Shown in pieces: positions 9,775 to 19,189 of a DNA stretch of 64,000 nucleotides. Both the position numbers and the translations under genes were made by a program. Under the pieces are notes generated by a model. That model worked only from the letters and a program-made list of their open reading frames with translations, had not been told where the DNA came from and ran no database searches. Position 1 is the stretch's first letter. Each line of letters opens with the position of its first letter. Source of the DNA: Pullulanibacillus camelliae (GTDB lineage Bacteria > Bacillota > Bacilli > Bacillales > Sporolactobacillaceae); NCBI RefSeq assembly GCF_014642655.1, contig NZ_BMIR01000009.1, forward strand, positions 62,001-126,000. The letters run 5' to 3'.

Positions 9775-9792
9775 TCTGAAGTAGGTGTGAAT

Positions 9793-10668
9793 ATGCCACC
9801 CTTTTTTTCAAATAAAAAGTTGATTTTATTATTAACAAGTTTGATATTGCTGGTTGCACTTATCGGCTTTTCGTTAAAAGAGCGCAAGCAATTATCTTGG
9901 CCAGAGCAATTCATTCATGATACGGTCGGCTGGTTTCAAGTAGTACTCAATAGACCCGCTCAATATGTAGCGGGTTTCTTTGAGAACATTGAAGATATTA
10001 AAAACGTATATGAAGAAAACAAAACCTTAAAGAAGCATCTACAGGATTATGCGCAATTAGATGCGAAATACGATGATCTGAAGCAAAGATATACGTCATT
10101 AGAAAAGCAGTTACATATTAACTCGACTACAGACATCATGGCTTCTAAAACACATATTGCGTTAGTCGTTAGTCGTTCTTTTGATGGCTGGAATCAACAA
10201 TTGACCATTAATAAAGGCAGACAACAAGGCATTGAAATTAATGATGCGGTCGTCACAGCCGATGGATTTATTGGTAAGGTTAAGACTGTTAGCCAATTTA
10301 CAAGTACTGTTACTTTAATCACTGATCAAAAAAGCAATAACGAAATATCAGTGAAGGTGATAAATAAAGATGGAACAAATGGCATGATTGAGGGCTATGA
10401 TCCTAATAAAAATGTACTCTTATTAAAGAAGCTTCGCGTCGATGCGAAGATCAAAAAAGGGGACAAGGTTGTAACCTCAGGTATGGGCGGTGTCTATCCA
10501 GCAGGACTCTATATTGGTAAAGTAAAAAGCGTCGGTTCTGATCGTTACGGGTTGTCGAAGAATGCTGAGATTGAACCTGCTGCCAATTTCAACAATATTG
10601 ATTATGTTAATGTTGTTGAACGGAGTGCGATTTCTGGCAACGATTCGGAAGGGGACAACGGGCAGTGA
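9793..10668 (+). CDS. mreC: rod shape-determining protein MreC
   Basis: MreC is a bitopic protein with an extracytoplasmic domain that links MreB/MreD to the cell-wall synthases. Residues ~7-26 (KLILLLTSLILLVALIGFSL) form the membrane anchor. A coiled coil follows (~75-110, VYEENKTLKKHLQDYAQLD), then the double beta-barrel domain (VTADGFIGKVKTVSQFTS, GDKVVTSGMGGVYPAGLYIG). I start at ATG 9793, spaced correctly from TAGGTG; a GTG at 9787 would overlap its own ribosome site. The 3' end overlaps mreD by four bases, indicating translational coupling. Confidence 0.93.
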   Translation: MPPFFSNKKLILLLTSLILLVALIGFSLKERKQLSWPEQFIHDTVGWFQVVLNRPAQYVAGFFENIEDIKNVYEENKTLKKHLQDYAQLDAKYDDLKQRYTSLEKQLHINSTTDIMASKTHIALVVSRSFDGWNQQLTINKGRQQGIEINDAVVTADGFIGKVKTVSQFTSTVTLITDQKSNNEISVKVINKDGTNGMIEGYDPNKNVLLLKKLRVDAKIKKGDKVVTSGMGGVYPAGLYIGKVKSVGSDRYGLSKNAEIEPAANFNNIDYVNVVERSAISGNDSEGDNGQ

Positions 10669-11171
10669 AGCAGGTGAAATTATTTATTGTCTTGCTGGTG
10701 TTCTTATTGCTACAAGGTACGGTATTTCAAGTGTTTTCGCTGCGTTCCTTTGGCTATAATCTCATCGCAGCACCGCATTTTATTCTCATCGGTGTACTTA
10801 TGATTGGCTTCTTTTATTCACGAACCATTGCCCTTCGTTATGCTTTGATTTTCGGTTTCCTTATTGATCTGGTCTACACGGATGTATGGGGTGTCTATGC
10901 TTTTTGCATTACGATTACCACTTACGTTTTGCTTTTGGTGGGCAAACACTTTAATACCCATATTGTTATTATTTTATTGACTGCAATGATTGCTACGCTT
11001 TTGCTGGATATGGAGGTGTATGGGATTTACACATTGATTGGCATTGCCAAACAGAATTTTACATTGTACACCCATCAGCATTTAGCACCTACATTGATTC
11101 TGAATAGCGTCTTTACGGTGATTTGTTTCTATCCATTAAGAGCCCTATGTGAACGTTTAAAAGAGAGTTGA
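10665..11171 (+). CDS. mreD: rod shape-determining protein MreD
   Basis: MreD is a small multi-pass membrane component of the elongasome. The 168-residue sequence is hydrophobic with about five or six predicted membrane helices (for example LFIVLLVFLLLQGTVFQVF and LIAAPHFILIGVLMIGFFY). It carries the typical GFLIDLVYTDVWGVYAF segment, with an acidic residue between helices. GTG at 10665 overlaps the mreC stop. The spacing to minC is ~130 bp with no obvious strong terminator, so mre and min genes may be partly co-transcribed. Confidence 0.9.
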   Translation: MKQVKLFIVLLVFLLLQGTVFQVFSLRSFGYNLIAAPHFILIGVLMIGFFYSRTIALRYALIFGFLIDLVYTDVWGVYAFCITITTYVLLLVGKHFNTHIVIILLTAMIATLLLDMEVYGIYTLIGIAKQNFTLYTHQHLAPTLILNSVFTVICFYPLRALCERLKES

Positions 11172-11302
11172 TGAGGAGCGCTCCTTAAGGAATGTCTATT
11201 TAGATTAGAAAACTAGCAAATCTCAAACATTCTTTTATGAAAAAAGGATATTCCAGCCCTAGCGTCGAAACATTTACATAGAGTGTTGAGGTGAACGACA
11301 TA

Positions 11303-11977
11303 ATGGCAAATAAACTACCACTTGTGACAATTAAAGGAAAAAAGGATGGTCTCATCCTTTTGCTAAATGATCGTTGTTCCTATGAAGAGCTGATATCGGA
11401 ATTAAAAGAGAAACTTTCTGGTCAGGGAAGTTATTTTCATGAGGGTCCTCTCATTTCAGTGAAAGTTGAAGTAGGCAATCGCTACTTAACTAAGGAAGAT
11501 CGTGAAGAAATTCAAGACATTATTCGTTCCGAAAAACAGTTATTCGTGGCGGAAATCGTTTCGAATGTGTTGTCGAAGGATGAGGCTGAAGAACTTAGAA
11601 AACAGGAGCAGCTCACGACTCTAAGGCAAATCATTCGCTCTGGTCAAGAAGTGATGATCGAAGGGGATATTTTATTAATAGGAGATGTCAATCCAGGTGG
11701 TAAAATCATGGCTACGGGAAACGTTTATGTATTAGGGGCGTTACGTGGGATTGCTCATGCCGGTTTTAAAGGTCGAGAAGATAAAGTGATTGTCGCTTCA
11801 GTGATGAAGCCCTCCCAACTTATGATTGCTGATGTCATTAGCCGATCGCCAGATATCATAAATGACGGTAACCGTGTGATGGAGTATGCATTTGTTGATC
11901 AACAAACGAAGCAGATTTCTGTAGAACGATTACAGACATTATTTCGGAGATCCCTTGAATCTGCCGAGCGATTGTAG
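11303..11977 (+). CDS. minC: septum site-determining protein MinC
   Basis: MinC inhibits FtsZ assembly away from midcell when bound to MinD. The N-terminal domain (residues 1-~100) begins LPLVTIKGKKDGLILLLND. The C-terminal right-handed beta-helix is clear in IEGDILLIGDVNPGGKIMA and NVYVLGALRGIAHAGF. I place the start at ATG 11303, nine bases after GAGGTGAA; an in-frame GTG at 11291 overlaps that site. This gives 224 residues. minD follows after 14 bp. Confidence 0.94.
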   Translation: MANKLPLVTIKGKKDGLILLLNDRCSYEELISELKEKLSGQGSYFHEGPLISVKVEVGNRYLTKEDREEIQDIIRSEKQLFVAEIVSNVLSKDEAEELRKQEQLTTLRQIIRSGQEVMIEGDILLIGDVNPGGKIMATGNVYVLGALRGIAHAGFKGREDKVIVASVMKPSQLMIADVISRSPDIINDGNRVMEYAFVDQQTKQISVERLQTLFRRSLESAERL

Positions 11978-11991
11978 AGAGGTGAAAGAAT

Positions 11992-12789
11992 ATGGGGGAA
12001 GCTATTGTAATTACTTCAGGAAAAGGCGGAGTGGGTAAAACCACAACCACAGCGAATATTGGTACAGCCTTAGCCCTTCAAAATAAAAAGGTATGTTTAG
12101 TTGATACTGATATTGGACTTCGAAATCTCGATGTCATTATGGGATTAGAAAATCGCATTATTTATGATATTGTAGATGTGGCAGAAGGCCGTTGTAAGCT
12201 AAGTCAAACCTTGATTAAAGACAAGCGTTTTGAATGCTTGAAGCTTGTGCCTGCCGCACAATCAAAGGATAAGACATCGATCACCCCTGAGCAAATGAAA
12301 GACATTGTTGATGAGTTAAAGCGTGACTTTGACTACGTGCTCATCGACTGTCCTGCAGGAATCGAGCAAGGATTTAAGAACGCTGTGGCCGGAGCGGACC
12401 AGTCCATTGTTGTAACAACACCGGAAAATTCCGCTGTCAGGGATGCCGATCGTATTATCGGTCTTTTAGAGAAAGAAGAGAGCGTCGCCTCGCCCAAACT
12501 GATCATTAATCGAATTCGCAACCATATGATGAAATCAGGCGGTATGTTGGAAATTGATGAAATTCTGGACGTTTTGGCTATTGACCTTTTGGGCGTTGTC
12601 GTCGATGACGAAGAGGTCATTTCCGCATCGAATAAGGGTGAGCCCATTGCACTTAATCCTTCTTCACGCGCTTCAATTGGTTACAGGAATATCGCCCGGC
12701 GAATATTAGGAGAGTCTGTCCCGCTCATGTCTCTTGATGAAAATAAGGGATTTTTTTCTCGAATGAAAAAATTATTAGGCATGCGTTAG
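11992..12789 (+). CDS. minD: septum site-determining ATPase MinD
   Basis: MinD is a deviant-Walker ParA-type ATPase that dimerises on the membrane and carries MinC. The N-terminus has SGKGGVGKTTTTAN (signature Lys plus P-loop), DTDIGLRNLD and DCPAGIEQGF. The C-terminus ends in the amphipathic membrane-targeting helix GFFSRMKKLLGMR. Its 265 residues compare with 268 in B. subtilis. The ribosome site is GAGGTGAAAGAAT. A clean terminator at 12792-12819 ends the mre/min cluster. Confidence 0.97.
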   Translation: MGEAIVITSGKGGVGKTTTTANIGTALALQNKKVCLVDTDIGLRNLDVIMGLENRIIYDIVDVAEGRCKLSQTLIKDKRFECLKLVPAAQSKDKTSITPEQMKDIVDELKRDFDYVLIDCPAGIEQGFKNAVAGADQSIVVTTPENSAVRDADRIIGLLEKEESVASPKLIINRIRNHMMKSGGMLEIDEILDVLAIDLLGVVVDDEEVISASNKGEPIALNPSSRASIGYRNIARRILGESVPLMSLDENKGFFSRMKKLLGMR

Positions 12790-12791
12790 TA

Positions 12792-12819
12792 AAGAGATCT
12801 ACAGAAGATCTCTTTTTTT
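12792..12819 (+). terminator. intrinsic terminator of minD
   Basis: AAGAGATCT and AGATCTCTT form a 9-bp stem around ACAGA-type loop bases, followed by a T-run. Confidence 0.85.
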
Positions 12820-12828
12820 ATGCTATCA

Positions 12829-13003
12829 CCTAGATTATTCATAGAAGTTCTCAAAACACAGTAAAAAGGCTTATCTATCAAGTGGTTTATTCTGTATTTC
12901 AACGCATCAAATAAATGAAAAAAGAATCCGTTTCTGATAAGGTTAAATCACCACAAAATAACCACCGGAAAGGCTTCTTATAATGGCTCCTTTACTCATA
13001 ATA
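12829..13003 (+). mobile_element. 5' end remnant of an IS1380-family element
   Basis: From CCTAGATTA the sequence parallels 63594-63770: AAAACACAGTAAAAAGGCTT, ATCTATCAAGTG, TTTCAACGCATCAA, ATGAAAAAA, TCTGATAAGGTTAAA and GGCTTCTTATAATGGCT align in order with small substitutions. The copy ends about eight codons into the transposase and the rest is missing, so it is a dead left-end fragment. It begins ten bases after the minD terminator. Confidence 0.85.
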
Positions 13004-13009
13004 GCGTAG

Positions 13010-13147
13010 GTTAATTTGGCAACACTTGCTGATGAATTACAAACCAAATCAGTGCTACATTACGAAAAGGAGCCGGTTACTATAAAGAATAACATAAAAT
13101 ACATGGGTTTAAACGTGGCAAAAAAATACCGTTTGGCGCCCCTTTAG
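13010..13147 (+). pseudogene. orphan coding fragment after the IS remnant
   Basis: A 45-codon frame with no start of its own reads VNLATLADELQTKSVLHY and then EKEPVTIKNNIKYMGLNV up to a TAG at 13145. The composition looks like real protein rather than chance. The spacing of A-x-LA, the HYE segment and KxxxxMGL vaguely recalls HPr-like phosphocarrier domains, but I would not assign it. It is probably the 3' end of a gene truncated at the IS junction. Confidence 0.35.
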
Positions 13148-13185
13148 TGTGTGATTTGAAAAATCACATCAGGAGTACCAGGCAA
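13139..13185 (+). repeat. R2 core hairpin, isolated fragment
   Basis: GTGTGATTTGAAAAATCACA followed by TCAGGAGTACCAGGC matches the core of the R2 repeats at 44634, 50725 and 55190. Only the core and its flanking GAGTACC block are kept here. Confidence 0.65.
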
Positions 13186-13243
13186 TAAAGGCTATGTTAA
13201 GTAAAGAGTTGGGTTCTATTAAATGTCCTAGGATTTCTTATTG

Positions 13244-13507
13244 CTAGGGAGTTTTTGATATTTTGACACCGGTTTTCGTTCCTTTGGAATCGGCATTTGT
13301 TACCCTGTCTCTGGCTTTTGTTGCGCTCACCTCTAGATTTGGAAACTTGCCCCCGGATTCATTCTCTTTTCGTAAATTTCGGACTTTATTTGTTAATTTG
13401 GTCGAGGCCTTTGTTAAAAAGGTCCTGTCTTTTGTTCCGATAAACATCATGGTACTGATAAAATGTATAGCATTGGAGTAAAAAATTCTTCTGAATATTG
13501 GCGTCAT
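13244..13507 (-). CDS. hypothetical basic protein (87 aa)
   Basis: I do not recognise a family. The N-terminal ~30 residues are fairly hydrophobic (IFYSNAIHFISTMMFIG). The rest is strongly basic and low in complexity, with loosely repeated T-K-x-x-x-x-x-T-N/K steps (TKASTKLTNKVRN, SATKARDRVTN, SKGTKTGVK). A strong ribosome site (GAGGAGGAGGGACGAGTT) precedes the ATG on the minus strand. It is divergent from spoIVFA. The opposite strand also has an open frame in the same place, so one is a shadow; the ribosome site favours this strand. It may also be a degenerate repeat array. Confidence 0.35.
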   Translation of the reverse strand: MTPIFRRIFYSNAIHFISTMMFIGTKDRTFLTKASTKLTNKVRNLRKENESGGKFPNLEVSATKARDRVTNADSKGTKTGVKISKTP

Positions 13508-13563
13508 AACTCGTCCCTCCTCCTCATAGAGTGGTATTAAGCAAGAGTAGGGGGTTACTACTG

Positions 13564-14319
13564 ATGAATCGAATGAATGAGATCAAAAGGCGCCACAAAC
13601 AGCGTTCAAGACGAACAAGCCTTCCAATGGATATGCCGAGTTATCGTCCAATACACCAAGAGAATCCAATGCCTCCAAACAAGAATCACCCATTGTTTAA
13701 AACGAATATTTTTATTATGAAATGTTTGATAGCTGCCATACTTGTTTTGGGCGGAGCCATCCTTTATAAAACGAATATGCTTGCTTCTGTCCCTAAAGCA
13801 AAGAGTATTGTGTCAATGGCTTTAAATGATGAAATGAATTTTACGGTCGTCTCTAAGTGGTATGAAAAGGCCTTTGGACAACCGCTCGCCTTTCTTCCCA
13901 CAAATCAGCATAAGAGTCAAAGCGCGTCCGGACAGGATGATGGCAGAGCCTCACAAGACTTTGCCGTTCCAGTCAGTGGGACTGGGACGGTAACTGAAGG
14001 CTTCTCTTCAAAGAAAAAGGGCATTACGGTTGAAGCGGCAGCAAACGCAGAAGTCAAAGCCATTGATAGTGGACTTGTGATATTTGTCGGTAACAAAGCA
14101 GGCATTGGTAAAACGGTTGTGATTCAGCATAAAGATGGTAAGGAATCGTGGTATGGCAAGCTTAGGAATGTCGATGTTAAACAATATGACAATGTGAAAA
14201 AGGATCAAAAACTGGGTACAGTGACAACGGAAGACGGAAAAAATAAGGGAAGCTTTTATTTTGCCATTAAAAATGGAAAGTCATTTGTTGATCCTATCCA
14301 GGTGATTTCCTTTGATTAA
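13564..14319 (+). CDS. spoIVFA: stage IV sporulation protein FA (SpoIVFA)
   Basis: SpoIVFA holds the SpoIVFB protease inactive in the outer forespore membrane until the forespore signal arrives (sigma-K checkpoint). The protein has a basic cytoplasmic N-terminus, a membrane segment at ~59-80 (FIMKCLIAAILVLGGAILY), a variable linker, and a C-terminal LytM/M23-like domain at ~140-251 (VTEGFSSKKKGITVEAA, GKTVVIQHKDGKESWYG). The M23 metal ligands appear not to be conserved, as expected for SpoIVFA. ATG 13564 follows AGGGGG. It overlaps spoIVFB by eight bases, matching the B. subtilis spoIVF operon. Confidence 0.9.
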   Translation: MNRMNEIKRRHKQRSRRTSLPMDMPSYRPIHQENPMPPNKNHPLFKTNIFIMKCLIAAILVLGGAILYKTNMLASVPKAKSIVSMALNDEMNFTVVSKWYEKAFGQPLAFLPTNQHKSQSASGQDDGRASQDFAVPVSGTGTVTEGFSSKKKGITVEAAANAEVKAIDSGLVIFVGNKAGIGKTVVIQHKDGKESWYGKLRNVDVKQYDNVKKDQKLGTVTTEDGKNKGSFYFAIKNGKSFVDPIQVISFD

Positions 14320-15169
14320 GGGAATAAGGGTGTTAAGAAAAAAAGTACATATCCACCCAGTTTTTTGGATCGTGTTTGGCACTGGCGTTCTCACAGGACA
14401 CTTTTGGGATGTCACTGCCATTTTTTTTATTGTCATGATGCATGAACTAGGGCATGCGCTTGCGGCGCTCTTTTTGGGCTGGCGATTAACATCGATAGAA
14501 TTGCTTCCTTTCGGTGGGGTGGCAAAGGTGGATGAAAGTGGAACGCGTCCATTCCAAGAGGAATTCATCGTGACGCTTTCTGGACCTATGCAACACCTGT
14601 GGCTTCCTTTTGTGTCTTTCCTTTTATTGATGACACCCTATTGGAATGCGACTAACCATGAAATGTTCTTGGAGAAGAACTGGATGATTCTATTATTTAA
14701 TCTGTTTCCCATTTGGCCATTAGATGGTGGAAAGCTGCTATTAATTGTGCTATCCAGGTATTTTCCATACCGCCGGGCGTATCGTCTCGCTTTGCTAAGT
14801 TCCTTTCTATTCTTGATGCTCTTAACGCTCTGGGTAGCCTTTCATCGGACGATTCTTTTGAATTATTTTGTCATCGCTCTCTTCCTTCTTGTGATGTTGA
14901 TAAAGGAATGGAGGCAGCAGCGCTATGTCTTCATGCGGTTTTTATTGGAGCGCTGGCAACATTCAGCTTTAAACGAGCTTAAAAGTATGACCGTCAGTGT
15001 GCCAAGTGATATGGCATTAATGGATGTTGTAGAAATGTTTTATAAAGACCGGCATCACCAGATTAAAATTCAAGGAAAAAACGAGGAATACCTCATCACA
15101 GAGAAGCATGTGTTGAACGCTTTTTTCAACGGAAATTATTATAATCAAGCGATTGGAAAATTGCTTTAA
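14312..15169 (+). CDS. spoIVFB: stage IV sporulation protein FB, site-2-type intramembrane protease
   Basis: SpoIVFB cleaves pro-sigma-K inside the membrane to release active sigma-K in the mother cell. The zinc motif HELGH (residues 44-48) lies in a membrane helix. The distal aspartate motif is in NLFPIWPLDGGKLL (~131-144). Several further hydrophobic helices follow, and a C-terminal CBS-like region (MALMDVVEMFYKDRHHQI, YLITEKHVLNAF) is present. A TTG at 14312 after CAGGTGA is my start; a GTG at 14330 is an alternative. The 285-residue length matches the family. It is translationally coupled to spoIVFA. Confidence 0.93.
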   Translation: MIKGIRVLRKKVHIHPVFWIVFGTGVLTGHFWDVTAIFFIVMMHELGHALAALFLGWRLTSIELLPFGGVAKVDESGTRPFQEEFIVTLSGPMQHLWLPFVSFLLLMTPYWNATNHEMFLEKNWMILLFNLFPIWPLDGGKLLLIVLSRYFPYRRAYRLALLSSFLFLMLLTLWVAFHRTILLNYFVIALFLLVMLIKEWRQQRYVFMRFLLERWQHSALNELKSMTVSVPSDMALMDVVEMFYKDRHHQIKIQGKNEEYLITEKHVLNAFFNGNYYNQAIGKLL

Positions 15170-15184
15170 CATATTTTAAGACGA

Positions 15185-15214
15185 TTGACAGTGTGATTAG
15201 GATTATGGTAAGAT
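15185..15214 (+). promoter_or_regulatory. sigma-A type promoter for rplU
   Basis: TTGACA (15185-15190) and TAAGAT (15209-15214) are separated by 18 bp, just ahead of the L21 leader. Confidence 0.5.
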
Positions 15215-15315
15215 TTTAACGTTAGACTTTGGAGCACCGGCTCCAACCGCACGAGATGGGTTATAAATGCCGATTGGCTACCTGTTTTGGCGAGTCTGAG
15301 AATTAGAGGAGGTGC
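15215..15315 (+). promoter_or_regulatory. ribosomal protein L21 mRNA leader
   Basis: The leader upstream of rplU contains the GGAGCACCGGCTCC hairpin, a CGAGATGGG...CCGATTGGCTACC pairing region and GAGAATTAGAGGAGG ending in the ribosome site. This is the form I recall for the Firmicute L21_leader RNA, thought to mediate autoregulation by L21. Identification is by memory of the motif and by position. Confidence 0.65.
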
Positions 15316-15319
15316 AGGG

Positions 15320-15628
15320 ATGTACGCTATTATTGAAACTGGTGGTAAGCAATTAAAGGTTGAAGAGGGGCAAACACTTTTCATCGAAAAATTGCATGCT
15401 GAACCAGGAGAAACAGTAACTTTTGATAAAGTCCTTTTCGTTGGTGGAGATAACGTAAAAGTTGGACAGCCACTCGTTGAAGGCGCAAATGTGACTGCAA
15501 AAGTTGATGAGCATGGAAAAGGCGATAAAATCGTCGTATTCAAGTTCAAAAAGAGAAAAAACTATCGTCGTAAGCAAGGACATCGTCAGCCTTACACAAA
15601 AGTTACTGTTGAAAAGATTAATGCATAA
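15320..15628 (+). CDS. rplU: 50S ribosomal protein L21
   Basis: L21 binds 23S rRNA in the large subunit. The 102-residue protein begins [18 protein letters not shown] and ends in the basic [15 protein letters not shown] segment typical of bacterial L21. The ATG at 15320 follows GAGGAGGTGCAGGG. It heads the conserved rplU-prp-rpmA cluster. An upstream in-frame start at 15287 lies inside the leader and is not used. Confidence 0.98.
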   Translation: MYAIIETGGKQLKVEEGQTLFIEKLHAEPGETVTFDKVLFVGGDNVKVGQPLVEGANVTAKVDEHGKGDKIVVFKFKKRKNYRRKQGHRQPYTKVTVEKINA

Positions 15629-15641
15629 GTAGGACATTATT

Positions 15642-16275
<634 letters not shown>

Positions 16276-16282
16276 GTATAAC

Positions 16283-16310
16283 AAAAAACCAGCCCTTTGG
16301 CTGGTTTTTT
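16283..16310 (+). terminator. intrinsic terminator of the rplU operon
   Basis: AAAAAACCAGCC and GGCTGGTTTTTT flank a short loop; the T-run is part of the second arm. Confidence 0.9.
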
Positions 16311-16373
16311 AGCACTATAAGGGAAAAAACATGTTATAGTTACTTTCTTGTGGTGTATTTAATGAATAGAGTA

Positions 16374-16413
16374 TGACTTCTCGCCCCATGATCATTCATG
16401 ATATGAGAAGTCA
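16374..16413. repeat. inverted repeat upstream of spo0B
   Basis: TGACTTCTC and GAGAAGTCA are perfect 9-bp arms; inside them ATCAT and ATGAT can pair further. There is no T-run, so it is not a plain terminator. It lies 46 bp before the spo0B start and could be an operator or an mRNA leader stem. Confidence 0.5.
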
Positions 16414-16458
16414 AGTTTTCCAGCTCATAAGAACGTCGGTATATAGGAGATTTCGACG

Positions 16459-16998
16459 ATGCATGATCCGGATAAGATGATTGACTTATTGCGAGCCATT
16501 AGACACGATTGGCTAAACGAGTTACAACTTATAAAAGCTAATCTAGATTTAAACCGAGTAGAACGTGTATCAGAAATTGTAGACCTGCTTGTTTCTAAGG
16601 CAAAAAATGAGGCGCAGCTTTCAAATTTATGTGCGCCAAAAACGGCTGCTTATTTACTGACCTATAATTTAAATCGACCTATGGTGACATTAGATGTTGA
16701 AGTGGTAGGAAAGGTCCTGGATTTATCACATGCTGATGAATGCCTTTATACCTATTTTCTTAACGTTTTAACCTATTTTAATACGAAGGCTGAACAGCAA
16801 GCGAATAATAATGTCACCATCAGCATTGATCTTGAGGAGCATCAGGCAACCTTTACAATAGATTTTGCTGGGAGCCTTACAGATGTTCTAGAGTCGGAAC
16901 GTTTTTTTATGAAACAAGCATCGTATCATTCTTTAGACTATGTAACAAAATATATACATAAAGAAGAGGCGATTTTAGCCTTTATTATCACCACATAA
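16459..16998 (+). CDS. spo0B: sporulation initiation phosphotransferase Spo0B
   Basis: Spo0B passes phosphate from Spo0F to Spo0A in the sporulation phosphorelay. The phospho-acceptor His16 lies in LLRAIRHDWLNELQLIKANL, the helical-hairpin dimerisation region shared with B. subtilis Spo0B (RHDWMNKLQLIKGNL there). The C-terminal domain is histidine-kinase-like but lacks an ATP-binding N/G-box signature, as expected. It has 179 residues against 192 in B. subtilis. ATG follows TATAGGAGATTTCGACG. obgE follows after 13 bp, the conserved spo0B-obg pair. Confidence 0.94.
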   Translation: MHDPDKMIDLLRAIRHDWLNELQLIKANLDLNRVERVSEIVDLLVSKAKNEAQLSNLCAPKTAAYLLTYNLNRPMVTLDVEVVGKVLDLSHADECLYTYFLNVLTYFNTKAEQQANNNVTISIDLEEHQATFTIDFAGSLTDVLESERFFMKQASYHSLDYVTKYIHKEEAILAFIITT

Positions 16999-17002
16999 CT
17001 GA

Positions 17003-18295
<1,293 letters not shown>

Positions 18296-18318
18296 GGGAG
18301 AGCCAGCTCTCCTTTTTT
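18296..18318 (+). terminator. intrinsic terminator of obgE
   Basis: GGGAGAGC and GCTCTCC form the stem, followed by six Ts. Repeat R1 copy 2 starts three bases later. Confidence 0.85.
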
Positions 18319-18320
18319 GA

Positions 18321-18641
18321 AGGATCAGAAAGTATAAAATTTCTGGTCATGAGGATGATGCGGATTTCCGCTCCAGGCAGCTCGCTTTCCGCGGGGGAGT
18401 GGTAAGCCTCCTCGCGCCTTCGCACTGCGGGGGTCTTACCGATCCGATCTCCCACTTCCCGCAGGACTCTAGTCTCTGCATTATGAGTCAGCGGCGCCCG
18501 AGGAATACACGATTTTAATGTGTTCCGAATCTCGTGCCTTGCGCTCCCATCCATTTGACAAGGCAATGAAGCCTATGTCATATTGGATGATGCCCTATAC
18601 TAAGGACAAGGACCGGGCATGTTTTTCGCCCGGTTTTTCTT
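18321..18641 (+). repeat. R1 dispersed structured repeat, copy 2
   Basis: All R1 blocks are present: the opening hairpin GATCAGAAA/TTTCTGGTC, the central stem (GGGGGAGTGGTAAG against CTTACC and CCACTTCCC), GCAGGACTCTAGTCTC, and the terminal hairpin ACCGGGC/GCCCGGT with a T-run at 18611-18638. The last is a functional-looking intrinsic terminator. The element is docked behind the obgE terminator. Confidence 0.87.
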
Positions 18642-18739
18642 AAGTATAATGTGGAACAAGGGGCGGAATCCAAACGCCAGCGTCTGAAATTTTCAAAATA
18701 GTTCGTATGTAAAATGTGTATGAGAGGAGAAGAGAGACC

Positions 18740-19189
18740 GTGCAGAAACGAGAGCAATATTATTTGGTAAGACAAGATGTATTATCTGAATCCATGCTTA
18801 AAGTTCTTGAAGCAAAACGTCTTCTTGAAACAGGTCAGGCTCAGAGTGTCACACAAGCGGTGCGTGACGTTGGGCTGAGCCGAAGTGCTTTTTATAAATA
18901 TAAAGACGGCATTTTCCCTTTTCAGAAAATCATTAAGGAACAAGTGGTCACGTTATTTTTTCATCTGGAGGATCGAACCGGAATTTTAAAAAGCTTATTG
19001 AATATTATTTCCGAATCCAATGGGAACATTTTAACCGTTCATCAATCCATCCCTCTACAGGGGAGTGCCAATGTTTCCCTTTCTATTGATACGACTGAAA
19101 TGAACACTGAACTGGATGCCTTTATAGAACGTTTGAAAAAATTAAGAGGGGTTAAAAAAGTCGATATTGTAGGAACCGGAGGAATTTAA
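18740..19189 (+). CDS. pheB: ACT domain-containing protein PheB
   Basis: The protein is close to B. subtilis PheB (UPF0735 family): EAKRLLETGQAQSVTQAV, LSRSAFYKYKDGIFPF, KEQVVTLFFHLEDRTGIL. It has an N-terminal helix-turn-helix-like region (~20-60) and a C-terminal ACT domain (~70-149). Its biochemical role is unclear. I start at GTG 18740 behind GAGGAGAAGAG, giving 149 residues; the frame is open further upstream. In B. subtilis pheB is followed by pheA (prephenate dehydratase); here pheA is absent and the stop overlaps the end of convergent niaR by four bases. Confidence 0.92.
   Translation: MQKREQYYLVRQDVLSESMLKVLEAKRLLETGQAQSVTQAVRDVGLSRSAFYKYKDGIFPFQKIIKEQVVTLFFHLEDRTGILKSLLNIISESNGNILTVHQSIPLQGSANVSLSIDTTEMNTELDAFIERLKKLRGVKKVDIVGTGGI

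Noticed and set aside
13263-13481. 72-codon plus-strand frame antisense to the basic small protein
   Set aside because: No ribosome site; the minus-strand frame in the same stretch has a strong one. At most one is real.
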